Of a stretch of 64,000 bases of DNA, positions 12,143 to 22,094 are shown piece by piece (position 1 is the stretch's first letter; every line of letters starts with the position of its first letter). The translations under genes were made by a program, and so were the position numbers. Below the pieces are notes generated by a model. That model was not told where the DNA came from. It made no database searches and saw only the letters and a list, made by a program, of their open reading frames with translations. The stretch comes from Sesamum alatum (taxonomy: Eukaryota > Streptophyta > Magnoliopsida > Lamiales > Pedaliaceae): contig JACGWO010000003.1 in the NCBI GenBank assembly GCA_034509735.1, positions 5,146,001-5,210,000 of the forward strand, read 5' to 3'.

Positions 12143-14384
12143 TGTTAGAATAGGGTGACCGGAAAGCCAATTAGATTGGTCTTGATGTAATCTATTTCTG
12201 ACAATGTCATTGTAATTGTAATATTCTTATATGAATAAAGTGAGTATTCATGTTTGGCAGTTCGATTTGTTGTGCTCGCTATTTATGTTTATTCCATCTA
12301 ACATCACAACAAAGCCCACAGGCCAAACGAACAACCCATGTAGTTGGGCTGCGCATTGGATGGCAGCTTTGGAACTAACTTCTAAGGGTTAGGTCTGAAA
12401 CGTTCCAAGTCGAGGACCTTGAGACAGGGCATCAAGAGTCCTATACAGACTTGCACTAATGATTGCATTCATTAGATGAGTGCCGTATTTCATCGGCGAC
12501 AGACATTGGACGTCTATGCAATATTAGCGGGTTAGTGGACAAGGATGTCAACTGACTGAACTGACTCGCGGGAATCGTCATATGGAAGCCTTGGAGGCTT
12601 GGTCGGTATGACTGGCATTCCCGGCTCCGATAGTACGAGATTAGTCCTCGAACTTGAGGAATCATGGCAGTCACATGCATATGATGGTTGTATCTAGCAT
12701 CTGGCAAGAGATGTCAGTATCTGGGATACGTTCATCATAGGCCTTATACAGTGCAGTCGGAATATGTATTGAGGATGGTGGATTCCAAGATAGGATCTGT
12801 CACCTGTCAGTATGTGGCAGTTGAGTATCCTATGCGCTCTGAGACAGCTTAAACTCTTATAAGTCTGTGGCCACAGCGATTGGTCGAGTAGGGAATGGTT
12901 TCCTACGTCGATCGATAGAGTAAACGTGCCTCGAGTTACTGAGCATAGTTGTCTAGTCCAGGATGAGAACCGACGCCCAATTCCATACCCTAGACTTAGA
13001 CCGGGAGACGGATGATGGAAGGACCGTACTCGTATGGAACTCGGGAGCCTAAATGTTCACGCCAACATTCACCTAGTCTCTAGTGCCATGGACCGTTCCT
13101 AGACGGCCACCCATGGTGACGGGCGTTTTTCTGATTAATGGTTAATCGGAAAAACAATTAATTAAATTGAATTTAATTGATCAATTGTGTTGGATACAAG
13201 CCCAAGTCTAGCTGAGGGTGAACCTAATGAGTCACACATAAATCACTTTGGATTTGGCGGAGTTAATTTGGAATTAATTCTAGAAGAAGCGAATAAATTT
13301 AATTGGATTAAATTTATTCAAGAGAGAAAATAAATGATTGGATCATTTATTGAGAAATCCATTTGATGGATGGTCCAAGAATTAATTAATTGGATTAGTT
13401 AATTTTTTGGACTAAGGACCTTTAAATTAATTGGATTAATTTATTGGGTTTTGGCTAGAATAGTTGATTGGATCAATTATTCTTAATTTGGACTTATGTT
13501 TATTTAATTCGATTCAATAAATAATTGGGATTCAATTAGATTGAAATTAATTAGATTAATTAATGCCCAAGGGATACATGTTTGGACTTTATTTAATTTG
13601 ATTAAATAGAAGTCCAAATACCATGAAGGTCCAAGTCCATTTTTTCATGCAAGTTGAAGCTAGTTAAGGAGGAGTTTCAACTCTTCCACATATGTACATG
13701 ATGAGCACGAAAATTTACTGATTTGTGGGTGGTTTTCTCTTGCTATCATGTGTAGTGGATGTGCTAGAAGTATGTGTATGTGGAAATTGCCTTGGAGGTT
13801 ACTTATGTAGGTGGTTTTTGAACACTACATTCTACATACACAAAACTACTTTGCTAGACACAATTCACTTAACTTGCTTCACTTTTTGATGGAGTTTTTT
13901 AGCCAAATACTCTCTGAAAATTCTCTCTTTTAATGTTCATACTTCTTAGAGAAGATTGAACAAAAACATTCCAAGGTACACTAATCGATAGTGCTTTCTT
14001 TGGAATTGTTTCTTCTTCTTTGTTTCTAATTTCTATCCAGCAATAGAGTAGAAATAAATCCATAGTGTGGTGTGGAACGCATTAGAGGAGTTCTACGTTG
14101 AACTCTCAAGTGGACGAACGAAGAAAGAAAAGAAAGGAACAACGCACGAACCCGTTCTACATAAACGAACAAAGGTTGGTTTCCTTTTTACATTTTTGTA
14201 TAACTTTCTTCTTCTCCTTTTAAGCCACATGTCCAGCATGTTTTATTTTGTTGTTTATGCTTTGACAAACACCGAACGCCCGGGAACTTCAAAGGGAACA
14301 CCCCTTTGAATCCGGTTTATTTATGTCTTAAATTTACGTTTTTTACGCTTCCGTTGCGTTCCCGGGCCGTACCCGATTCTTTCA
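12143..14384 (+). mobile_element. B-type 3' LTR
   Basis: A 2242-bp LTR, TGTTAGAATAGGGTGACC to ACCCGATTCTTTCA. It carries the shared structured core (palindrome CTGTGGCCACAG at 12865-12876) and the near-end hairpin at 14288-14310 (arms TTCAAAGGG/CCCTTTGAA, loop AACAC). The stretch from about 13140 to 13640 is AT-rich with ATTGGATTAA-like motifs and no gene. By eye it differs clearly from the two minus-strand B LTRs at 53436 and 60894. Confidence 0.93.
14288..14310 (+). other. LTR near-end hairpin, B variant
   Basis: Arms TTCAAAGGG and CCCTTTGAA with an AACAC loop, 74 nt before the LTR end. Confidence 0.8.
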
Positions 14385-15381
14385 GGCCTAGGATTTTACG
14401 TGTGTTTGAAGCATGAAAACGTGTATGGTATGATATGTGTGTTACTTGATTTTTTTTATATTATCAAGCATGTCGTTTTCATGTCGTTTAATTATGTATG
14501 AGTTCTTGGTATTATTGGTATTTCTTGGTTTTCTTGGAAAACAGTGCAGAAAAATAAAACGAGATGAAAAAACGCGTCATGCGGAAGCCGACGGCTGACC
14601 GCGTGCGCAGTGCGCACGGCCAGGTGTGCGCAGGCACAGGAGCCTAGCGCGGCAGGCCCGCCGGGCGCGCTCAACGCACGTGGGCTTACGGCCGCTGCAC
14701 GCGCTGCTGGACGCGCAGGCCGACGCATGGCCGGGCGCGCGCGCAGGCAAAGGAGCCCGTGCGCGCCCGCCAGGCCAGCGCATCAAGGCCGCGTGTGGGC
14801 CGCGCGCGCACACGCATATGCAGCACCGCCAGGCGCGCACGCAAGCAGGCATCGGAGCCTGCGCCGGCAGGCGCGCCCGATGCGCGTGTGCGCGCGCAGG
14901 CGGCACGGCAGGGCAGTGCGCGTAGGCAGAGGAGCATGCTCACGGCTGCCCCTCAGCATGTCAACGTGCACTACACAGCACGGCCAGGCGCGCGCGTGGC
15001 AGGCCAGGCCTGTTGGCCCGCGTGCACCGGCAGGTGCCGCCGGAGGCGGCGACTGTTCGTCGTTTTATGTTTTTTCTTGTTCTTTAATTTTTTGGATAAT
15101 TTTTTAAAAATTGGTTTTATTTATTTTTGCATGTTTTCTTGCAGACAGTATATGAAAAGTTATTTCATTGGATTTTGGAATCCCGACATTTTATTCACTT
15201 TCAAATAATGAGGAAAGGCTTTCCTAAACACGAAAGAGGATTACCAATATTGTGCCAAGTTTACATGCATGACTCGTTTCTTATATGGATGATGTGATTG
15301 GATATCATGGATTATGTACATGTGTTTATATGATTGGATATCATGTAATTATATGCGTTGATTGAGAACGGATGATCACAA
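14385..15381 (+). other. Element D leader, left part
   Basis: An A-like leader that begins at GGCCTAGG, which in complete copies lies about 25 nt inside the PBS. It contains a GC-rich tract (14572-15058) and AT-rich sequence like that at 34215-34560. D's 5' LTR and PBS are not in the window; they should be left of the B element. The leader is cut at 15381 by a probable Ty3/gypsy LTR and resumes at 19700. Confidence 0.8.
14572..15058 (+). repeat. GC-rich leader tract (element D)
   Basis: About 490 bp of GC-rich sequence with repeated GCAGGC-type hairpin half-sites, such as those near 14630, 14740 and 14850. Long frames on both strands are Ala/Arg/Cys-rich and share no domain; I treat them as composition artefacts. 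Confidence 0.75.
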
Positions 15382-15547
15382 CGTGACGTTCGTAGAATTT
15401 TATAAAATAATTGAGAGATTAATTAGTAATTATTAAGAAAATTTGATTTAACTATAAATAAATTATAGGTTGAAATTGGAATATGATAAAATTTGAACGT
15501 AATAAATTGGAACTCATTATAATATTCGGGAGCAAATTATATTAATT

Positions 15548-15550
15548 ATA

Positions 15551-15585
<35 letters not shown>

Positions 15586-15663
15586 TATATGAATATAGTA
15601 AGTGAGGTGGGATCACCCCACCATTTCAAGTTTGTTTAATAAATATATATATATATATATATA
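15548..15663. repeat. Microsatellites (TAA)n and (AT)n
   Basis: A TAA run at about 15548-15585 and an AT run at about 15643-15663. Further AT runs are near 16480, 16535 and 19518, all in the gypsy-like insert. Confidence 0.85.
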
Positions 15664-18210
15664 TCTTCAACAGAAAGCAACACTCACACATTTAGATTTC
15701 CACATACACATTTCTATCTCAATTTTCTCTCTCTCGGGGAAGACGAAAGGTATGAAATTATTTTTACATTTTAATTTTTTATTAATTTATATAATTATAT
15801 TATGTAATTAGTCCATTTACTAAATGTACATTATATTGATCGATTTACTATTTAATCAGAAAATTTTATGAGTTTGACTAGTTAAACTAGTGTTATATTA
15901 AATATCACATTTGATATAAGATTACTATAATTGGGTAACTAAATTACTAGATTTAATCACTATTGTAGTTAATGTATTCAATTTCATCGAGTGTATTAAC
16001 TAAATACTTAATTATATATATAGGTGTTTAATCATATTATATAATAGCGAGGAATTGATAGGGATTAATAAAAATATGAGTTATTTAAGAAAATATAAAA
16101 TTTTTATAATAATTTAAGTTAGAAATATTATTAACACACCGGTAATTATAATGGTATGAGGGTTTTATAAAATGAAATTGTATGAGTTAGTTGATAAATT
16201 AAAAGTATACCTAAGAAGTGTAGAAAGTTAAATAATCTAAAATAAAATGGAACGGGGGGTTGAATTTCTAGAACTACGCGAATATTATATAATATCTTAA
16301 TTAGAATTTACGATATTTATGAGGTATTGATCGTATAAACTATAATTTACTATAGGACGTGACGATAGAGAGGATGGTTGAGCAGCTTTTCGTGTTGACA
16401 AACCATTTTGAAATTTGAGGTAAGTATAGCTAATTGGTTTATATATATTTATATGAATATAAATATAAATTGTTGGATATATATATATATATATTTATAT
16501 TCTTATGTGAGAACTCTATTTTGAATTTTGGATATATATATATATATATAATTATGAGGATATGAATATGAATTGTTTATGTGAGTATTTATGTTGAATG
16601 TTAGATATATATATATTGAGATATTGGATATAAATATGGATTGTTTATATAGTTGATCATGGATGTCGATTGTGATTAGGATGATCGTTATATCTGTGGA
16701 ATTGCTATTATGTGCTAAAGTGTGATTGTGCTGCACGGATGTTGGCTGAATGATTGTGGGGTTGTATAATTGATTGTGATATGAAATCGAATAGGAATGG
16801 TATTGACGAGTGAATGATTAAAATGAAACAATGGCTTAACTAACTGGGGAGCATACTCAATGGCTTACAATGATACGATCAATGACGAGCTGTGTGCTGT
16901 GTTAGAATAGGTGACCATGTAAGCCAATTTTGGCAGGAATATGTAACCTATGTCTAGACAATTCTTTGGTATTTGATAAAAACATTTATGAATAAAGAAG
17001 TGAAAATTCATATGGCAATACTTTATTTACGTTCACTTATCTGCATTTACATTTCTGTTCACTACGCAAACAAAGCCCACGGACTGAGAAATGATTTCGG
17101 GGACTGGGACTACGCTTGGAGGTAGGTCCATGAAATCAGTCTCGCCGAATCAGTCTGGAAATCTCCAAGTCAAGGAATCCCGAAAATGGGTACCGTGATT
17201 CCCTTTGAGACTTGCAGTAAGCATCTGCTGTCGTATTTCATCGACGGGTGACGAAGGTCGTCTAAGCAGTGTTAGTGGGTCAGCGTGCTAGGAAGCAGCT
17301 GACTGAGGTGACTCGCCGGAACCGTCTTACGGAGGACCTGGAGTATGGTCAGCAAGGTATGACGTGTATTCCCGGTTCCAACAGTACAGGCCAAGTCCTT
17401 TGACTTGAGGAACTGCTGAGTTTACCTGTGCATCAGGTCTGTATCTTAGATATGGTGAGAGATTGCCAAAATACTCTTGAGTAGTCATAAGCCATGTCTA
17501 GTGCAGCTCGGGTGTACAAAGTGACAGTAGTTTCCAAGAAAGGATCTGTCTCCTGTCAAAAGGTGTTGACAGTTGCGTCTCATGTATGCTCTGTGTCTTG
17601 TCCCTGAAATCTGTGGCCACAGTAACTGAACTGAAGGGAAAGGTTTTCCTTGTGGCGTTTAGTAAGGACAGACCGACACTTAGGTCCAAAATGGGTACCT
17701 GCTTTTTCCGTGCCCTAGACTCTAAGTGATGAGACCGAAGGCAGAAGGACAAGTGTACTGTTAGAGCCTAAATGTTCATCCCCGAATATTTCACCTAGTC
17801 TCTAGTGCCATGGACCGTTGCTAGATGGCCACCCATGGTAACGGACGGATTCTAGGAATCCGACCAAGTCTAGCTGAATGGTGAACCTAAAGAGTCACAC
17901 ACTATCCACACACACTTAGTATTTAATTTGGAATTAAATATTGGAGTAAAGGAATGATTAAATTAGATTTAATCGGGTCCTATATTTTCTTGGAGAAATT
18001 AATTCCTTCTATTTGATAAAAGGAATTAAATTAATAAATAGGATTTATTAAAAGGGTTGATTTAATGGGCTTAGAATAAATTATAATATTTATTTATTAT
18101 ATTATATTTTATTCTTTTAGCCTTTTGGAATATTTAGTAGGATTTAAATATTCCATTAAATTAAAATCAACGGTTGAGATGGAAAGGGGAGATGGAAGGC
18201 TAGGATTCGT

Positions 18211-18268
18211 TTGACTAGGTCAAACACTAGTTTGACTAGGACTTTGACTAGGTCAAAATCCTAGTCAA
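18211..18268 (+). promoter_or_regulatory. W-box cluster upstream of LTR TATA box
   Basis: TTGACT three times and its inverted forms GGTCAA/AGTCAA three times within 58 bp. TTGAC[C/T] is the core bound by WRKY transcription factors. Similar clusters occur at 2633-2690, 32751-32809, 41085-41145, 43677-43740, 48555-48618 and 50864-50925. Confidence 0.65.
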
Positions 18269-18315
18269 ATTAGGTTACTTAGAGTTTGAGTTTAAAGAGG
18301 ATTAAACTCTTCCTC

Positions 18316-18323
18316 TATATAAA
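18316..18323 (+). promoter_or_regulatory. LTR TATA box
   Basis: TATATAAA in the context CTCTATATAAACC. Same place in other A LTRs: 32857-32864, 41191-41198 (TATAAATA) and 50974-50981. The LTR at 42377 reads TGTAAATA here, so its promoter may be weaker. Confidence 0.75.
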
Positions 18324-18775
18324 CCTCTAGCTTCCAACATTTGTGAGATTGATGATTCTTGAAAACACACACAACACACACTCTCCCCTTCTCCTATCAC
18401 TCGTCCGCCCCCTCTCTCTCCTCCAAGAAAATATTTCTTAGTTCTTTTTGTTCTTGGAACATTAAGAACTTAGACGAACCAATACCGTTAATTGATAACG
18501 TGTTATTGATTCGTCCACTCCAAAATTTATACACTTGTTCGTTGCTAGCATGACGTGCAAGATACGTGGGTGGATCGTGTGTCACGATTTGGAGGATCTC
18601 AAGAACGAGGTCTTGGTGCAAAACGGGGAACAACGCGAGTAGCAGTTGAAGACGAAAACGACAACGGGTAGGTCTCGTTTAAGATTTTCGTCCCTCTTTA
18701 ATTTTTTCAATTCTATGGCCTCCATAATTTCTTTATTTGTTTTATGATCATGAGATACACGGAACGCCCGGGAAC

Positions 18776-18796
18776 CTCAAGGGCACACCCCTTGAG
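18776..18796 (+). other. LTR near-end hairpin, A variant
   Basis: Arms CTCAAGGG and CCCTTGAG, loop CACAC, 103 nt before the LTR end and downstream of the TATA box, so it would be in the RNA. Confidence 0.8.
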
Positions 18797-19609
18797 CGTG
18801 TTCTTTAAATTAAAAGCATGCCTTTTATTTATATATGTTTATTTTTACCGCGCTTCCGCATTCGCGCAATTCCCGGGACGATCCACCGGATTTCTTTCAT
18901 GCTGTCATTGATCAATGGAGATGATGGGATACACACGAGCTGTGTGCTGTGTGATATCAGAAAAGAAAAGAGAGTGGAAGGAGTATTGTGATTGAGATGA
19001 TGATGATGGTGATAGCCGGCTAAGCTCATTGAGTGATGCACTCCAAGTTGGATAAGCAGGGCCCTAAGGAAACAACTAAAATGCCTCTATTATGTCGTGA
19101 GTTAATATCTTGTTGTAGCTATGTGATTTCTTATTTGCTGTAATATATGTCGCATGTTGGTTGTGTCTGTATAATTGCTTTATACTTGACTGGTTACTCG
19201 TATACTTATATATATAGACCGAAAGGCTATACTTATTGAGTAGGTAGCTCATTCTTTGACACACACACGTTTCAGGAGATAGGTCGCACGGATTAATACC
19301 ATTGGATCTTGAGCCATGCCATGACACTGAATAGGTGGGTCAGCCGTGACTACGAAGGTGGAAGTTTTTGGGCTATGTAATTAAAATATCCTAGTATTTT
19401 AGAGTTTGTTGTAAGATTTTGGACAGATAGACGTTGGTTATCTTTTCTTAAGTTATGTACAGCGGTGGGAAGTAAATATAAGATTTTGGCTATGTTTATG
19501 ATCTAATGTCGTATGTATATATATATATATATCTATTTGTTATATTGATAAAACATAATCTATATTATGTTATGGAATGAGTTGAGAAAAAAAAATGGAA
19601 GATTAATTA

Positions 19610-19694
19610 GTGGAAACTAGGTGTTGTGCTGTAGGGAGTGTTACATTGAGATTAATTACTGGTAACTAGGTGTCCTACGGTAGGGAGTGTTTCA
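19610..19694. repeat. Short tandem duplication at the end of the gypsy-like LTR
   Basis: GATTAATTA..GGTGTTGTGCTGTAGGGAGTGTTACA is followed at once by a second diverged copy ending GTAGGGAGTGTTTCA. Each unit is about 45-50 bp. Confidence 0.7.
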
Positions 19695-19699
19695 CACAA

Positions 19700-20079
19700 G
19701 ACCTAGACCGCATGTATGGTTTAAATTTATGTTGGGCCTGTTTTATTTTCTCCTCCTCTTTTCTAGTTGCCTTGGAATAATAAGGCATTCTATCTCCTTC
19801 CTGTTGTACTTCGCCCGAGTTTTCGCTGGGGTTTCTTTTTAAATATGTAATGAGAGTAGTATAGGGGTGAGGAATTATTTTATTTTATTTCCATGGTGGA
19901 GATGAAGATGGCCCAAATGGAGAGCCCAGAATGATGAATCCAAGGCGTTCCATGGAGACCTGAAGGAGAAAGAGACCAAGGCCCATCAACATGTTGATTG
20001 GGTTGTTATTATTAAATGTAATAGTATAGGACCAACCCTAGATTGACCATAGATCCACTGCAGGCTCAGTGGGTCACAT
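19700..20079 (+). other. Element D leader, right part
   Basis: Resumes at GACCTAGACC, matching 34566 onward in the complete leader, and ends in the CGGGCT-type hairpin region (AGGCT in the loop here). It is cut at 20079 by element E, before the paired palindromes and gag. Confidence 0.8.
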
Positions 20080-20579
20080 TGAAAGCCTAGCAAAAGCGTG
20101 TGGATCGGCCGGGGAGTAGCGCGAATGCGGAAGCGCGGTAAAAAAATAAGGATTAAAGAATGTAAACATGCATAAACGATATGTAAAACATGTTCAAGGG
20201 GTGTTCCCTTGAATCTCCCGGGCGTTTGGCGTATCTCATGAATAATTAAAGCATAAAAAAATTTCATGGAGGCCATAGGGTTTAAAGAAAGAGGGACAAA
20301 ATACTTAAACTGGGAACCTACCGATTGTCGTTTTCGTCTTCAAACCGGTACTCGCGTTGTTCCCCGTTTTGCTCCAAGATCTCGTGTAGGAGACCCTCTA
20401 ATTCGTACACGCAATCCACCCACGTAACTTGCTCCTCGTGCTAGCGAAAGAACAAGTGTATATGATATTTGGAGAGGACGGAGTGATCAAACGCTATTTA
20501 ATTAACAAGATCAAACCTCCTTAGTTAAATTATCAATACAAAAGAACTTGGAAGAGAGGGAGGGAGGGAGAGAGAGAGA

Positions 20580-20628
<49 letters not shown>

Positions 20629-22079
20629 GAGCTGAGTAGTGTATGTGTGTGTGTTTCAAATTTCATCATCCTCTTCAACGTGGACACTTAGGAGTATTTA
20701 TAGAGGAGGAACCCTGTTCCTCCTCTAATTCCTACAGTTGGAAGACTCCTTCTTGAATAGGATTTGACCTAGTCAACATCTAGCTTTCTTTAAACCAATC
20801 TAAGCCATAGATTTCTCTCTTTAATCTCGACCATTGATTAATTTAATTGAATTTTTAAATCTCATTTAAATAATCCTAAAAGCAATAAATAAATATATCA
20901 AATATAAATTTTTATTCAAAGGTCAATACATTAATTTCTAATAAATCTAATTTATTAGATGAATTCCTTATATCCAATAAAAGGAATTAATTTCTTTCCA
21001 AGAAAAGAAGGACCCAATTAAATCCAATTTAATCGTTCTATTTCTCCAAATATTTAATTCCAAATTAAATACGTTATGTGTGCGGATTGTGTGTGACTCT
21101 TTAGGTTCACCTTCAGCTAGACTTGGTTGGATTCCTAGAATCCGCCTGTCACCATGGGTGGCCGTCTAGCAACGGTCCATGGCACTAGAGACTAGGTGAA
21201 TATACGGGGATGAACATTTAGGCTCTACAGGACATCTATCCTTCCATCTACGGTCTCACCACTTAGAGTCTAGGGCACAGATTATGTAGGTACCCATTTT
21301 GGACCTACGTGTAGGTCTGTCCTTTTCCAAACGCCGCAAGGGAATCCTTCCCTTCTATTCAGTTACTGTGGCCACAGAGTTTAGGGACAAGACACAGAGT
21401 ATTGTGAGACACAACTGTCAACGCCTCTTGACAGGAGACAGATCCTTTCTTGGAAACTACTGTCACGTTGTACACCGTGGCTGCACTAGATATGGGTTAT
21501 GAATACTCAAGTGGATTTTGGCAATCTCTCACCATACCTAAGATACAGTCTCGATGTACAGGTAAACTCAGCAATTCCTCAAGTCAAAGGACTTGACCTT
21601 TACCGTTGGAACTGAGAACTCACGTCATACCCAACCGACCCTACTCAAGGTCCTCCGTAAGACGGTTCCCACGAGTCAGCTCAGTCGGCCACTCCCGAAT
21701 AGGCCAACCCACTAACACTGCTTAGACGACCCTCGTCACCCGTCGATGAAACAACGGATGCTTAGTGCAAGTCTCAAGGGGAATCTCGGTACCCATTTTC
21801 GAGATTCCTTGACTTGGAGATTTTCAGACTGAGTCGGCGGAACTGATTTCATGGACCTACATCCAAGCGTAGTCCCAGTCCCCGAAATGTGATTTCAGTC
21901 TGTGGGATTTGTTTGTGTAGCGAACAGTTATAAAGCAGATAAAGTGAACACAAACAAAGTGCGCCAAATGAATTTTCACTTCTCTTATTCATCAAGGTTT
22001 TATTAAAACTTCAAAATTGTTCAGACATAGGTTACAATTCGCCTACCAAGATTGGCTACATGGTCACCTATTCTAACAA
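20080..22079 (-). mobile_element. E-type 3' LTR
   Basis: A 2000-bp LTR, with CA end at 20080 and TG end at 22079. Near-end hairpin at 20193-20213 (arms TTCAAGGG/CCCTTGAA). It contains an AG microsatellite at about 20556-20632. The structured core includes CTGTGGCCACAG at 21366-21377. Confidence 0.92.
20556..20632. repeat. AG-rich microsatellite in the E LTR
   Basis: An AG/GGGAG run. The matching place in the other E LTR (about 28605-28650) is shorter and interrupted by ACGCAGCCG. Confidence 0.85.
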
Positions 22080-22090
22080 TTTCCCACTTG
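22080..22090 (-). other. Polypurine tract (element E)
   Basis: AAGTGGGAAAT in sense, next to the 3' LTR; one base differs from the usual AAGTGGGAGAT. Confidence 0.85.
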
Positions 22091-22094
22091 ACCT

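Larger units (their letters stand above)
4009..14384 (+). mobile_element. B-type Ty1/copia element lacking its 5' LTR in the window
   Basis: Leader (4009-5996), gag-pol (5997-8276 and 10495-12127), polypurine tract (12132-12142) and 3' LTR (12143-14384). A C-type solo LTR splits pol. The first bases, ATTAGAGCCC, match the inner part of the PBS (ATCAGAGCCC), so the outer PBS and the 5' LTR should lie beyond the minus-strand A element, to the left of the window. The right flank (GGCCTAGG) is the start of an A-type leader, so B landed in element D near D's own PBS. Confidence 0.9.
16900..18899 (+). mobile_element. A2-type solo LTR with TGCTG duplications
   Basis: A 2000-bp LTR, TG...CA, flanked by TGCTG at 16895-16899 and 18900-18904, with no internal sequence. 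TATA box TATATAAA at 18316-18323. Six W-box cores lie within 18211-18268, about 50-105 bp upstream of the TATA box. The palindrome CTGTGGCCACAG is at 17611-17622 and the near-end hairpin at 18776-18796. With the TATA box this far in, most of the LTR is U3 and the last 0.55 kb would be transcribed R/U5. Confidence 0.95.
15377..19699. mobile_element. Probable Ty3/gypsy solo LTR with CACAA duplications
   Basis: An AT-rich insert of about 2.3 kb (not counting the A solo LTR at 16900-18899) splits the D leader, with CACAA on both sides (15377-15381, 19695-19699). The insert body starts near TGACGTTCG (15384) and ends TTTCA (19694). It has no coding domain. A stretch near 19218-19290 (TTGAGTAGGTAGCTCATTC followed by TTTCAGGAGATAGG) resembles LTRs of plant chromoviruses from what I know of them. 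Two extra bases (CG) follow the left duplication. The gypsy assignment is inference; the insertion boundaries are better supported. Confidence 0.6.

Noticed and set aside
15700..16900. Host gene or promoter in the AT-rich stretch
   Set aside because: No open frame with a domain, no convincing splice structure; boundaries with CACAA duplications fit an inserted LTR.
17498..17752. An 84-85 codon open frame antisense to A2 LTRs (also 3153-3410, 42976-43230, 49062-49328)
   Set aside because: It recurs only because the LTRs are homologous; it is shifted or broken in A1 and E LTRs and has no recognisable motif.
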